Part shown: piece by piece, positions 54,223 through 63,400 of the stretch | Layout of the letters: the number at the start of each line of letters is the position of its first letter | Position numbering within the stretch: the stretch's first letter is position 1 | From: an uncultured Clostridia bacterium | GTDB taxonomy: Bacteria; Bacillota; Clostridia; UBA1381 | Reading direction: 5' to 3' | Assembly (NCBI GenBank): GCA_947631235.1 | Contig: CANRKO010000012.1 | Span: forward strand, 1-64,000 | Length of the DNA: 64,000 nt | Notes under the pieces: model-generated | The model's database searches: none | What the model was told of the DNA's origin: nothing | The model's input: the letters and a program-made list of their open reading frames with translations, nothing else | Program-made: the position numbers and the translations under genes

Positions 54223-56223
54223 TTAATTAGGTAGTTTATTATAGAATTGCGGTAATCCTCTGGTAACATTTGCCATAATTTCAGTAGCATCATTGTTATT
54301 TATGGTCAAATTATCGTCTGTAACAGTATCCGCTATTCTAAATTTATATAAGCTGTTTGCGGTTTCTCTTGTAAAATGAGTGACATTCGCCATAATTTCG
54401 GTAGCATCATTATTGTTTACAGTATTATTTGCATCTATATACACGTCACCGCGTTTGGAAATCGCTATAACCTTGCGGGTTTGTGTTACAGAACTATCTG
54501 TGACAGGATCTTCAAATGTATAAGTCATGTCATACACATCCGGACGTATGTCATAGTTTATAAATTCAGTAAACTCGTGACCGTTGCCTGTAGCTGTCGC
54601 TTGTATATCAACCGCATTGTCCGTATCATCATACCTAGCAAATCCGCCTTTGTATGACTTCATTGTTAAGCTGATAGACACATCAGTATCTTGTACCTCC
54701 TCCCCTGTAGAATCATAGGCGGTAAATCCCACGTCCTTAAAGCTTTCTCTTTGGAATACGAACATAGCGTAGGGGTCTTCGTCGCCGTTATAATCTGTGC
54801 CGTCTGCGCCTTTGCCTTTGTAGCTTGTCCACGCGTCCGGATAATACGTTAAGTCTTTGGTAACTCCGCTGAACTTGTGATTTGATTTAAAATCATCTAT
54901 CGCCGCCTGCTTTGCATCATCACTGTCATAGGTTTCATCGTCGTTCATAATCATGCCGACGGGAGAGTTACCGTAATTCAACACTATCTTTGGTTTCAGC
55001 AATCGTCGTATGTAGATGGTATATGTGGTTGTTCCGTCGGAGACGGTGACGGTATTGCTAAAGCCGCCGTTCGTTTCCTTATCCAATTCGGTTAAGGCGA
55101 ATACGTCCGTTTCGTAGTCAAAGTCCTCTTCATCGCTCTCGCTGACCGAAACTTCCTCACCGTTAGCCTTTACCGTCGGCGCGGCGGACGCTTTAAGCCC
55201 CAGCCTAAGTTCGTTTACGTCGTTTGGAACGGAAACATAATATTCCTTATGGTCGGATAAAAATCCGTCATCCGTTAACTCGTTGCTTTGATACAGCGTA
55301 TATTTCGTCACAACCGGTTCCGGCGGGTCTGCCTCCGGCGGTGTTGTACGCGTGAACGGAACTATATCTGTAATTGTTCCGCCGATACCGAACAGTGATA
55401 TGTCACGCTCAAAGCCGAATAAATTTTTCAAGTTTGTTTGGTCGTCAGGGTCTTCCACGGTTGCTTGCCATGACGCGTATGGGTCTGTTCCGTCCGTACC
55501 GGAGCCTATGTTAAACGTCTCCGGCGCACGTACAAGGCTTAGTACCTCAGTACTCGTGTCCTCGGGTACGTCCACAAGCTTGAACGGCAATTTCAGAAGG
55601 TACTGCTTGTCCGCGGTATCAAGTTCATAGAAAACCGCGTTTTCCGAATTTAACGTCGTTTCCCGCGACGCCACACTCACAACGCAGGTTCGCCACGGCT
55701 CATTTTGCCTGTCGGTCTTTGTGATGTTTTCTCTGTCTGTGGCAAAAGTGTCATACTCCGAGTTATGCACCGAAACAATGTCATAATATTCGGAGGACCA
55801 TATGTCGTTGTTCCCCAATTCCAGCGCTTCCTGCCACTCGTTAGCCGAATCCTGTGTGCTTGGACTTGAGGATTTATAATACGGTATTACATAATCCGAA
55901 TTATACTCAAACGCAATTTCGAGCGAGTATATTCCTTTTGTGAACAATTCCAAATCGTTCACGTTATCCACCGCTACACCGACCCAAAACTCATTTCCCG
56001 CGGAGGCGCCGACATCGCTCTGTTTAAAGTAAGCGTCGCGCTGTGTACTCGTCTTCTGCGGCGTTTCGCCCGAGCCGAGAAATTCGACTGTCAGGTGGCG
56101 CGTAATCTCCGCCTGCGGCGATATGCCGTTCTCGGCGGAAACCGGCGTAACTCCCGGCAACGCCGATAATACCGTTGAAACCGATACCGCGCCGGAAAGT
56201 ACCCTTTTTAACAAGCTGTTCAT
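54223..56223 (-). CDS. P3: secreted cohesin-like N-domain, cadherin-like, GNSP module and degenerate dockerin
   Basis: 666 residues with signal peptide MNSLLKRVLSGAVSVSTVLS (cleavage near VSA ~29). Residues ~40-290 align with the P4/P5 N-domain (NEFWVGVAVDNVNDLELF, IAFEYNSDYVIPYY, LLKLPFKLVDVP). A cadherin-like beta-sandwich (~310-410, ending TYTIYIRRL) leads to the GNSP module (~413-580) and a dockerin-like end with two NNNDATEIMANV helices. It is the shortest member of the family and shows the minimal architecture. The ATG overlaps the P2 stop (TGATG), so translation is coupled; GGAGG sites lie just upstream within the end of P2. Confidence 0.85.
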   Translation of the reverse strand: MNSLLKRVLSGAVSVSTVLSALPGVTPVSAENGISPQAEITRHLTVEFLGSGETPQKTSTQRDAYFKQSDVGASAGNEFWVGVAVDNVNDLELFTKGIYSLEIAFEYNSDYVIPYYKSSSPSTQDSANEWQEALELGNNDIWSSEYYDIVSVHNSEYDTFATDRENITKTDRQNEPWRTCVVSVASRETTLNSENAVFYELDTADKQYLLKLPFKLVDVPEDTSTEVLSLVRAPETFNIGSGTDGTDPYASWQATVEDPDDQTNLKNLFGFERDISLFGIGGTITDIVPFTRTTPPEADPPEPVVTKYTLYQSNELTDDGFLSDHKEYYVSVPNDVNELRLGLKASAAPTVKANGEEVSVSESDEEDFDYETDVFALTELDKETNGGFSNTVTVSDGTTTYTIYIRRLLKPKIVLNYGNSPVGMIMNDDETYDSDDAKQAAIDDFKSNHKFSGVTKDLTYYPDAWTSYKGKGADGTDYNGDEDPYAMFVFQRESFKDVGFTAYDSTGEEVQDTDVSISLTMKSYKGGFARYDDTDNAVDIQATATGNGHEFTEFINYDIRPDVYDMTYTFEDPVTDSSVTQTRKVIAISKRGDVYIDANNTVNNNDATEIMANVTHFTRETANSLYKFRIADTVTDDNLTINNNDATEIMANVTRGLPQFYNKLPN

Positions 56224-59200
56224 CAGCCTCCACCTCCTTGCGTTAAATTAGTATAGAATGGGTCTAATTTATTTGCTTTTATAAAGTTCGCATCAATAGC
56301 GTTTATAAAACCGTCCTTGTTTGCGTCGCAAATGCGGTACTTAAACAGCCTGCCGCCCGACGTATAGCCCGAAACGCTGACCTCATCGGCAAGCAAGTCG
56401 GTAAACCTGTTCATTATCGCCGAAACATCGGACACGTCCGCATTGCCGCTTATATTCACATCACCGAGTTTACTCAAAATAATGAGCGGTTTTGAAACGG
56501 AAATTTGCTGTCCGTCAAAATCGGCGAAAGTATAGGTCAGCATATATATATCCGGACGTATACGTCTGCCGCTGAGCGATGTAATCGCGCCCGATGCGGA
56601 TTCTGTAAGCGTAATTTTCAGCGGGTCGTGAGAAATGTTGTTAAAGTCGTCTATCGTACCGTTCATGTCCTCTCCCGACGCCAGCAGCGGAAATACGCTT
56701 ACCGTTTTCGTTACCTTGCCGCTTACCTCTGTGCCGATCGATGTTTTTAACTCCTTATATCCGGGGTCGGTAAACGACGAATAATCGGTCACAAACAACG
56801 CTGCGTCGTTCTCATCATAATTATCGTTTATCCATGCTTTGGGCGTGTAAACAACTCCGCTCTTTGCGCCCTGCGGAACGGTTTCCTTAAACTGACGACC
56901 GTTGTCAATAAATTCTTGCTTTACGGTGTCTTTATTTTCAGCCGTTATGGTGTCATCCCGCATAATCAAGCCGTACGGTGAGTTTCCGTAGTTAAATTCA
57001 ACCATTTCCGCCGCGGTCAGTTTCCTGAATATATGTATCGTGTATTCTTTCTTGCCGGGTCCGTCGTCCGGATCCTCATATTCAAATGTAAGTTTTACTA
57101 TATTGTCCACGGGGCTTAGGTCAAGTTCGATTTCATCCGATATATAGTAATCGCTGTCGCCCTTCGTCGGGTCACCGAGCGTATCGGTAGATTCGCCGTG
57201 CTCGTGAGTAATCGTTGTTGTTTTTTCCGCTATCTCCTCTCTCGGCTTGAACCACAGCTTAACTTTCTCCATATCATTCGGCACCGCAACGTAATATTCA
57301 TTCGTTATCGGGTCGTAATCAATATGTTTCCATTTGCTGTCGTAAAACGGCTCGCTCGGATCGCTTGCAGTTTCATACTTTGCATCCTTTACGTACAGTT
57401 CTGCCGCACGGAGACGCGCAACAACAGTTTCCTTAAAATTTGCTGTTATTTCCACATCATGAGCCGGCATGAAAAATGTCTGTTTGGCTTTTTCGGCGGG
57501 TTTAAGCACAACATCCTCGTTCTCGGTACTCCAATTGACAAATTCACAGTCCGTATTGGGAGTCGCGAGTATCGTGATTTCTTCGCCTGCCTTTGCGGTA
57601 TACGTCTTTGTCTCCGTTTCGGCTTTGCCAAGATCCGACGGCTCCGCTTTCAAAACGATTTTATATACCGGTTCTGCCGTAACCTCAAAGGATACCTTGA
57701 AACTGTCGAGCAATTTATTGTTTGAGTAAATCGACACGGTCGAAACGTATTTCCCTACGGGAAGTCCGTATTTTGTCGATATGTCAAATTCTGTCCGTGC
57801 GTCTTTTTCAAGCAGTCCAATCGGCGCTCTCTTAAGCAGAAAAGCCTCGGCGCTCGGTGTTTCGCTGTCTGTAACCGTGCTGAGCGCGATTACCGCCGAC
57901 AGACCGTATATATCTGTTTCACCCGTATTATGTATCGTAAATGTGTGCGTTTGAAGTTCATCGTAATCATAGCCCACTTCTTTCGGGTCAAACACAAAGT
58001 CATCTATATGTTCTATCGCATCTTCGCCCATGTTTTCGGCTGCAAGATACTTTATTTTCACTTTTATTTGTTTGTCTTTATTGGTTACTTCACCGTAATT
58101 TGTGTAAGAAGTATCGGAAAGTATTCCCTCAATCTCAACGACGCTGCCTGCCGTTTCGGGTTCGCCGCTGATTGTGTCCCATTCATCCACGGTGAAGGTT
58201 TTCAGCACGCCTTCCTCGTCACCGTCATAACCGCTGTAGGTTGTTTTAATGCTGTTTACACCGTCAATGAGCGTTATCGTCGTCGGAGGGAGTCCGCCCG
58301 CCTGTATCGGGAGCATTGCCGACATCTCGCGTGAATAGTCAAACTCGTATATGTCGCTTACGTCGTTCGGCGGCAGATAATAGTTATTCCTCGGATTTGA
58401 GGCAAAGTTTACGTACTCGCTTTGGTTCTTTTCCGGCTCTTTGGATGCTATGCTGAACTCGCCCGCTCTGCTTCCGAGATTTATAAGACGCGCAAGCAGT
58501 TGTTCTTCGGGATCTGTCATGTCGGGATCAAACGTTATTGTGGCAGTTCCGTCCTCGTTTACAGATACGGTATATTTTGTTCCCACCCCGTCAATTTTTT
58601 GTCCGTTCGGCATTTTTACTGTAAATGTTGTGCCTTCGGGTATCTGTGAGCCGTCGGTATTTTTCACCGTGACGGTCATAACTCCGTTGTCGTCCGTTAC
58701 CGCCTCGGCTTCGATTGCTTTCGGCATCTCGTCGGCGGTTGCCACGACGTATCTGTTGGCAATTATCGTCGGCGTAGGTTCGGATACCGTCAACCACGGA
58801 TAGCTGCTCAGCGAGTTGGCTACATTATTTATCATTCCCTCAATTTCATATGATTCGGGAGGGGACTCGCCAAAGCCGTCGGGTAAGGTGGTAAGTCCCA
58901 CACCGCTGCCTTTTTCTCTGTACCAGTCTATAGTAATCTCAGCCAATCCGCAGTTGGGGGTATACGTATCAAGCACGGGTCTTGCCGTTTTAGGGAGTTG
59001 CAAATCATCAAATGTGGCAGGAAATCCTTCCATGCCGACATAGTATGTTTTGTTTTCATTTTCAAAATCAAAATCAACAAGACTTACGGGAGTCACGTTC
59101 ACCGTTACGGAAACCGAAATGTTCTCGTTAAACGGCTGCTTTACCGTATACGTTCCGCCTTTGGGATCCCATGAACCCGTTACCGAACTTTCCGAGCCGC

Positions 59201-60176
59201 TCCATTGGAATGCGGCAGGAAATTGAGTTCCGTCGGCATATTCAAGGGTCAACACCGACGCTTTCTCATTGAGATACCTGAATAAGTCGTCGACGCTGCC
59301 CGTATTGTAGATATCATAAGCGGAAACGGTAAATTCCGTATTCTGCGGCTTAACCGATATAAGATCCGCGTCTATGCCCATGTTGTACTCTATATTTCTC
59401 TCGGTACACGGATACCACTCAAGCCACGCGACGTTTTCAACCGGATATATGTAATACGACATATGTAAGCCGAATTTGTTTATAATGTCGTCTTCGGTGG
59501 TTATGTCGTCTCCAAGCATAGCCGAAAGAGGGACAATTTTCACAATATCTTTAAGTTCGTCCTCCGAAAGTCTTGCAAGTCCCACCGGATCAACCACTCT
59601 AAAGCTTATTTGACCGAAGGATACTCCGTCTTCCGTTTTGTCCGCCAGTATTACCGGCTGATCATAAACCGCGCTGTCTTCGTCCACGCTTTTGTATTCA
59701 ATATATTCACTGTTTATAAAACTCTCCGATTGCGGAACAAAAGTCATAATGACTCGGGAAATGTCGGGGTTTGCCGTGCCAATAACCATCGGGTGAACCG
59801 GATCAATAATTGAGTTTGCATTATCGTCTATAAAACTGTCAATCGGGAAAGCGTCAGTATTCTGTTTAAAATATTTATGGTCATGGTCGTTTGCGCCGGT
59901 CGGCGCCACAATAGCTAAGTTGGTATCCGCGTCGGAAAGCTGAATGTATTTGTTGTCATATTCAAAACAAAATGAAATGCCGGGGGTTTCTATGTTTTTT
60001 AGTGAAATGTCGATAAAACCCTGCGGCGTATGTGAGGTTTGATTTTCAACAATATGTATGCCTGAAAAGGACAGCGTGGCGTTGGTGGCTTGCTGCTGTG
60101 CTGCAAAAACGGCGGCAGACATCAAAACAAACGCGAAAACCGCGCCTATCGTGAAAAATTTGCGATTTCGTATCAC
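56223..60176 (-). CDS. P2: secreted protein with cohesin-like N-domain, InlB-like and cadherin-like modules, GNSP module and dockerin
   Basis: 1317 residues from a GTG start with GGGGGG seven bases upstream. Signal peptide ~1-28 (FFTIGAVFAFVLMSAAVFAA). Residues ~30-220 show the strand pattern of a cohesin-type domain (LSFSGIHI, GFIDISLKNIETPGISFCFE, FGQISFRVVDP). Middle modules include a possible cell-wall strand (GVMTVTVKNTDGSQIP), a CARDB-like segment (THTFTIHNTGETDIYG ~735), an InlB-like repeat ending MPAHDVEITANF, and a cadherin-like domain ending YTIHIFRKL. The GNSP module (FNYGNSPYGLIMRDD) precedes a dockerin whose second loop CDANKDGFINAIDANFI is canonical, while the first (GDVNISGNADVSDVSAIM) is degenerate. 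First gene of the P2-P5 operon. Confidence 0.85.
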   Translation of the reverse strand: MIRNRKFFTIGAVFAFVLMSAAVFAAQQQATNATLSFSGIHIVENQTSHTPQGFIDISLKNIETPGISFCFEYDNKYIQLSDADTNLAIVAPTGANDHDHKYFKQNTDAFPIDSFIDDNANSIIDPVHPMVIGTANPDISRVIMTFVPQSESFINSEYIEYKSVDEDSAVYDQPVILADKTEDGVSFGQISFRVVDPVGLARLSEDELKDIVKIVPLSAMLGDDITTEDDIINKFGLHMSYYIYPVENVAWLEWYPCTERNIEYNMGIDADLISVKPQNTEFTVSAYDIYNTGSVDDLFRYLNEKASVLTLEYADGTQFPAAFQWSGSESSVTGSWDPKGGTYTVKQPFNENISVSVTVNVTPVSLVDFDFENENKTYYVGMEGFPATFDDLQLPKTARPVLDTYTPNCGLAEITIDWYREKGSGVGLTTLPDGFGESPPESYEIEGMINNVANSLSSYPWLTVSEPTPTIIANRYVVATADEMPKAIEAEAVTDDNGVMTVTVKNTDGSQIPEGTTFTVKMPNGQKIDGVGTKYTVSVNEDGTATITFDPDMTDPEEQLLARLINLGSRAGEFSIASKEPEKNQSEYVNFASNPRNNYYLPPNDVSDIYEFDYSREMSAMLPIQAGGLPPTTITLIDGVNSIKTTYSGYDGDEEGVLKTFTVDEWDTISGEPETAGSVVEIEGILSDTSYTNYGEVTNKDKQIKVKIKYLAAENMGEDAIEHIDDFVFDPKEVGYDYDELQTHTFTIHNTGETDIYGLSAVIALSTVTDSETPSAEAFLLKRAPIGLLEKDARTEFDISTKYGLPVGKYVSTVSIYSNNKLLDSFKVSFEVTAEPVYKIVLKAEPSDLGKAETETKTYTAKAGEEITILATPNTDCEFVNWSTENEDVVLKPAEKAKQTFFMPAHDVEITANFKETVVARLRAAELYVKDAKYETASDPSEPFYDSKWKHIDYDPITNEYYVAVPNDMEKVKLWFKPREEIAEKTTTITHEHGESTDTLGDPTKGDSDYYISDEIELDLSPVDNIVKLTFEYEDPDDGPGKKEYTIHIFRKLTAAEMVEFNYGNSPYGLIMRDDTITAENKDTVKQEFIDNGRQFKETVPQGAKSGVVYTPKAWINDNYDENDAALFVTDYSSFTDPGYKELKTSIGTEVSGKVTKTVSVFPLLASGEDMNGTIDDFNNISHDPLKITLTESASGAITSLSGRRIRPDIYMLTYTFADFDGQQISVSKPLIILSKLGDVNISGNADVSDVSAIMNRFTDLLADEVSVSGYTSGGRLFKYRICDANKDGFINAIDANFIKANKLDPFYTNLTQGGGG

Positions 60177-60225
60177 GATTATGCCCCCCTATCACACCTA
60201 CTCTATATTATTGTACTTATTTACA

Positions 60226-60254
60226 ATTTTACTACATATTTTAGTAAAAGTCAA
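60226..60254 (-). promoter_or_regulatory. Promoter of the P2-P5 operon
   Basis: TTGACT (60249-60254), a 17-base spacer and TAAAAT (60226-60231) on the minus strand, ~45 bases before the P2 GTG. The rest of the gap 60255-60411 is AT-rich with no gene recognised. Confidence 0.7.
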
Positions 60255-60411
60255 TGCTAATATGCCGTTTTGTTGGTAATTTTGTTTACTTTTTTGTATC
60301 TTTATTTTAGTATTTGTTACATTTTGCCATATTTCTCTGCGAATGAGCAATAAATCCGAAAAATCCGGCTTATTTATTAAGATTAAAATATAAATTTATT
60401 TTTGAGTAAAA

Positions 60412-60450
60412 ATATAAAAAAACAAAACCGGCGGATTGCTCCGCCGGTTA
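60412..60450 (-). terminator. Rho-independent terminator after P1
   Basis: The perfect stem ACCGGCGGA/TCCGCCGGT with a four-base loop (60427-60448) is followed by TTTGTTTTTTT on the minus strand. Confidence 0.92.
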
Positions 60451-60462
60451 AGTTATTCTGTT

Positions 60463-63400
60463 TTAAATTGCCTGCAATTTAACCACGTTTTTGTTGGCTG
60501 CCTTTGTTCCGTATGTGGAAGAAGGTTGGTTGTCGAATATGACGGTTGTCTTGCTCATATTCATACCTGCGTAGATAAGGTCTCTCGTCGTGATAGAGCC
60601 GTCCTTATCAAAGTCACAGTCTTCTCTGTAAATCCTGCCGCCCACGAAGTTAATCCACAGCACAATTCTCTGATTACGGCTGTTGACGTAGTACGCTCCG
60701 CTCGGGTTATCCTCGGGACCGAACGTGTATTCAACGTAATCTGTCGCCGCGTCTACCGCAGATTCAAGTTCGTGTACGTCGCCGTCTGCGCTGTCCGCGC
60801 TGTCGGTGTCGTCAGCCCTGTCTATGCTGTCAGTGCTGTCTGCGCCGCTATCAGCCTCAGGCTCGGGCTCGGACTCGTTTTCAGCATCGCCGCCGATTAC
60901 TTCTTCTTCCGACTGAGCGTCCGAATTATCGGGCGTTTGAGCCGAGTCATCTATAGCCGTCTCGCCGCCGGGTACTTCCGTATCGTCGGGAACGGTTTCG
61001 GTGTCATTAGGCTCGCCGCCTTCGGGCGTATTCTCGTCAGCGTCACCGTCATTCGGTTCGTCGACAACGTCGTCCGTCTTGTTTTCGCCTTCGGTCGGAG
61101 CGTCGTTATCAGCCTCAGGTTCCTTGACGTCGGGTTCTTCAATGCTCGGATCTCCTATACTCGGTTCTCCGATGCCGGGACCTTCGATACTCGAATCGCC
61201 TTCGGGAACAACGGGTTCACTGTTATCCTGCTGCGGTTCGTCGGTGTTTGGAGCAGTCTGTTCCGCGGTGTCTTTTTCCACTGCGTCATTCAGCTTGTCG
61301 CGTTCATCTTGTTCAAGAGCAATGTTCTCAGCTAACTCCTTGTATACTACGGGTTCGTTTATCGTATCTCCGTCATTCACTATACGTCCCTGATATGAGT
61401 AGAATATCTGGTTGTACAAGAAGATATTTATAAGGTTGATGTCCGCGTAGTTTACAAGTTCTTCACTGTCGTCGTAATCCGTTACGTTACCTGGCTGAAT
61501 TCTTACCAGCTTGAAGTAGTATGTCGCCGGTATGAATGTCTTTTCAGCCACTACATTTTCTATTCTGTAGTTTAAGTAGCCGTCTCTCTCAAATACGACG
61601 TCATATATGCCTTCATTGAGCAGCGGAATTTCAAACTTACCCGTTACGGACGATTGTGTTTCCATATGACCGTCTTCATCAATCGGAACGTATTCCTCCG
61701 CAACTTTGTCGTACAGTTTTATTGTGGCGATGTGGTTTTCCGCCGCAACCGAGAGAACGTTACCCGTGACGGTAGACTGCATAATAGCCTCTTCCTCATC
61801 GGTGTCTCTCGTTACGGTTACATAGTACTTACCAATCTTCTTTTCACCGTCGACTGTGCTTTCCACTGTGAATTCAAAGTCAAACGTCTTTTGACTGAGC
61901 GCAAGTTCGAATGTATGAGCCATGTTGAATGTTAAAGCAGTGGTATCTGTGGATGTTCTCTTAATCTCGCTCTCATCATCCTTCCTCATCGTCAGAGTGG
62001 GCTTATACTCACCCGTGATAAGTTCAAACTCAATTTCTGCCGCAAGCGGGTCAATGAGTATGTTATAAGAACTTACCTTTCCGTTGAATGTTGTCGGAGC
62101 AAGATACTGATCAAGCAGTTCATACTCGTTCGATTCAGCATCTCTCGCTATCAAATTGTTCAATGTAGCGGTGTTTTCTCTCAATATCTTAAGCACATAA
62201 GTGAATGCTGTGCCGTCCTCCTCGAAGCCGACCGTTACAAAGATGAGGCTTTCTTTCTCATTCATGAGAGTGAATGTATGGGACATCTCCGATGGTACAG
62301 CGGCTGTGCTTACTCCATTGTATGTCATTACTACATCGTCATACAAATTCTCAGCAACTGCCGAAACTGTTATCTCGTTCTCATTCGGGTTAATCTTTAT
62401 TGCATAGTCGTACTTTTCGGGATTGAACGTATCAGACCATTCACCCTTATCCGTTTCAAGAGATGCAAGTCTCGAAACACCGTCAGCACGGCTGTCTCTG
62501 TGTACGGTAAGTTTATATTCACCGACTTCCTTAGTATCAGCCTCTGTTATGAAGATTGAAATAACTTCCGTCGCGTTATCCGTCAGTATAAATGTCTCCG
62601 GCAGAACAATCTCTGTCTCAACACCGCTTGTAAGCGGTATCTCGGTACCGTCGCTGAGCTTAGCGTAAAGCACGTCATTCTTGTCACTGTCATCGTTTCC
62701 GCTCTTGAATGCGGTTACAGTTAAGGTCAGCGAGTTATCGGTATAGCTGATTGTTGTCGAGTATGTAGCCTTTTCACTCTCAAAGTCAGGCGTAAGCTCA
62801 TATAAGCCGTCCTTTTCGCCTGTTTCCTCTGTGTCTGTTTCATCATAAATCTCAAGATTCTTGATGAATACATCGGCGAGAAGATCCTCACTGCGTATTA
62901 CGTGAAGAACGTATATTCCTTCCTCTCCGTCAACAGATACCTTGACATTCACGGTAAACTCGTCTTGGTCAAGCGACAGGTCTGTGAACTGTCTTGTCTT
63001 TCCGGATACATACTCTTCGTCATCAATATTCATACTGATGATTTCAATTCCCTTGTCCTCATACGTATGCTCCGTAAATACGGTAAACTGCTCTGTTTGC
63101 GGTCCTATGAGAACGTCGTACTCTCTTGTAAGAGGATCAAACGACTTCTTCATAATAGCGTTTTCCGTCCACAAATTCTTGAGAATAGGCGCGTCCGTAT
63201 TGTATACGGTTACTTCATACTCATTCACAAGTTCGTATCCGCTTGAAGCGAACTTCGTTACCCGGAACTTGAATACAGCCTTTCCGCTCTCGCCTATATT
63301 CTCGGCGATGTAACTGCCTAAGCCGTCGATTAACGCGTAATCGTTAAGTTCCTCGTCAAACAACTCGATATACGCCTCATCGTCTTCGGACGATGCGTAG

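Noticed and set aside
60436-61335. 299-codon ORF on the + strand
   Set aside because: It mirrors the acidic linker and dockerin region of P1, begins inside a terminator region and has no plausible ribosome site.
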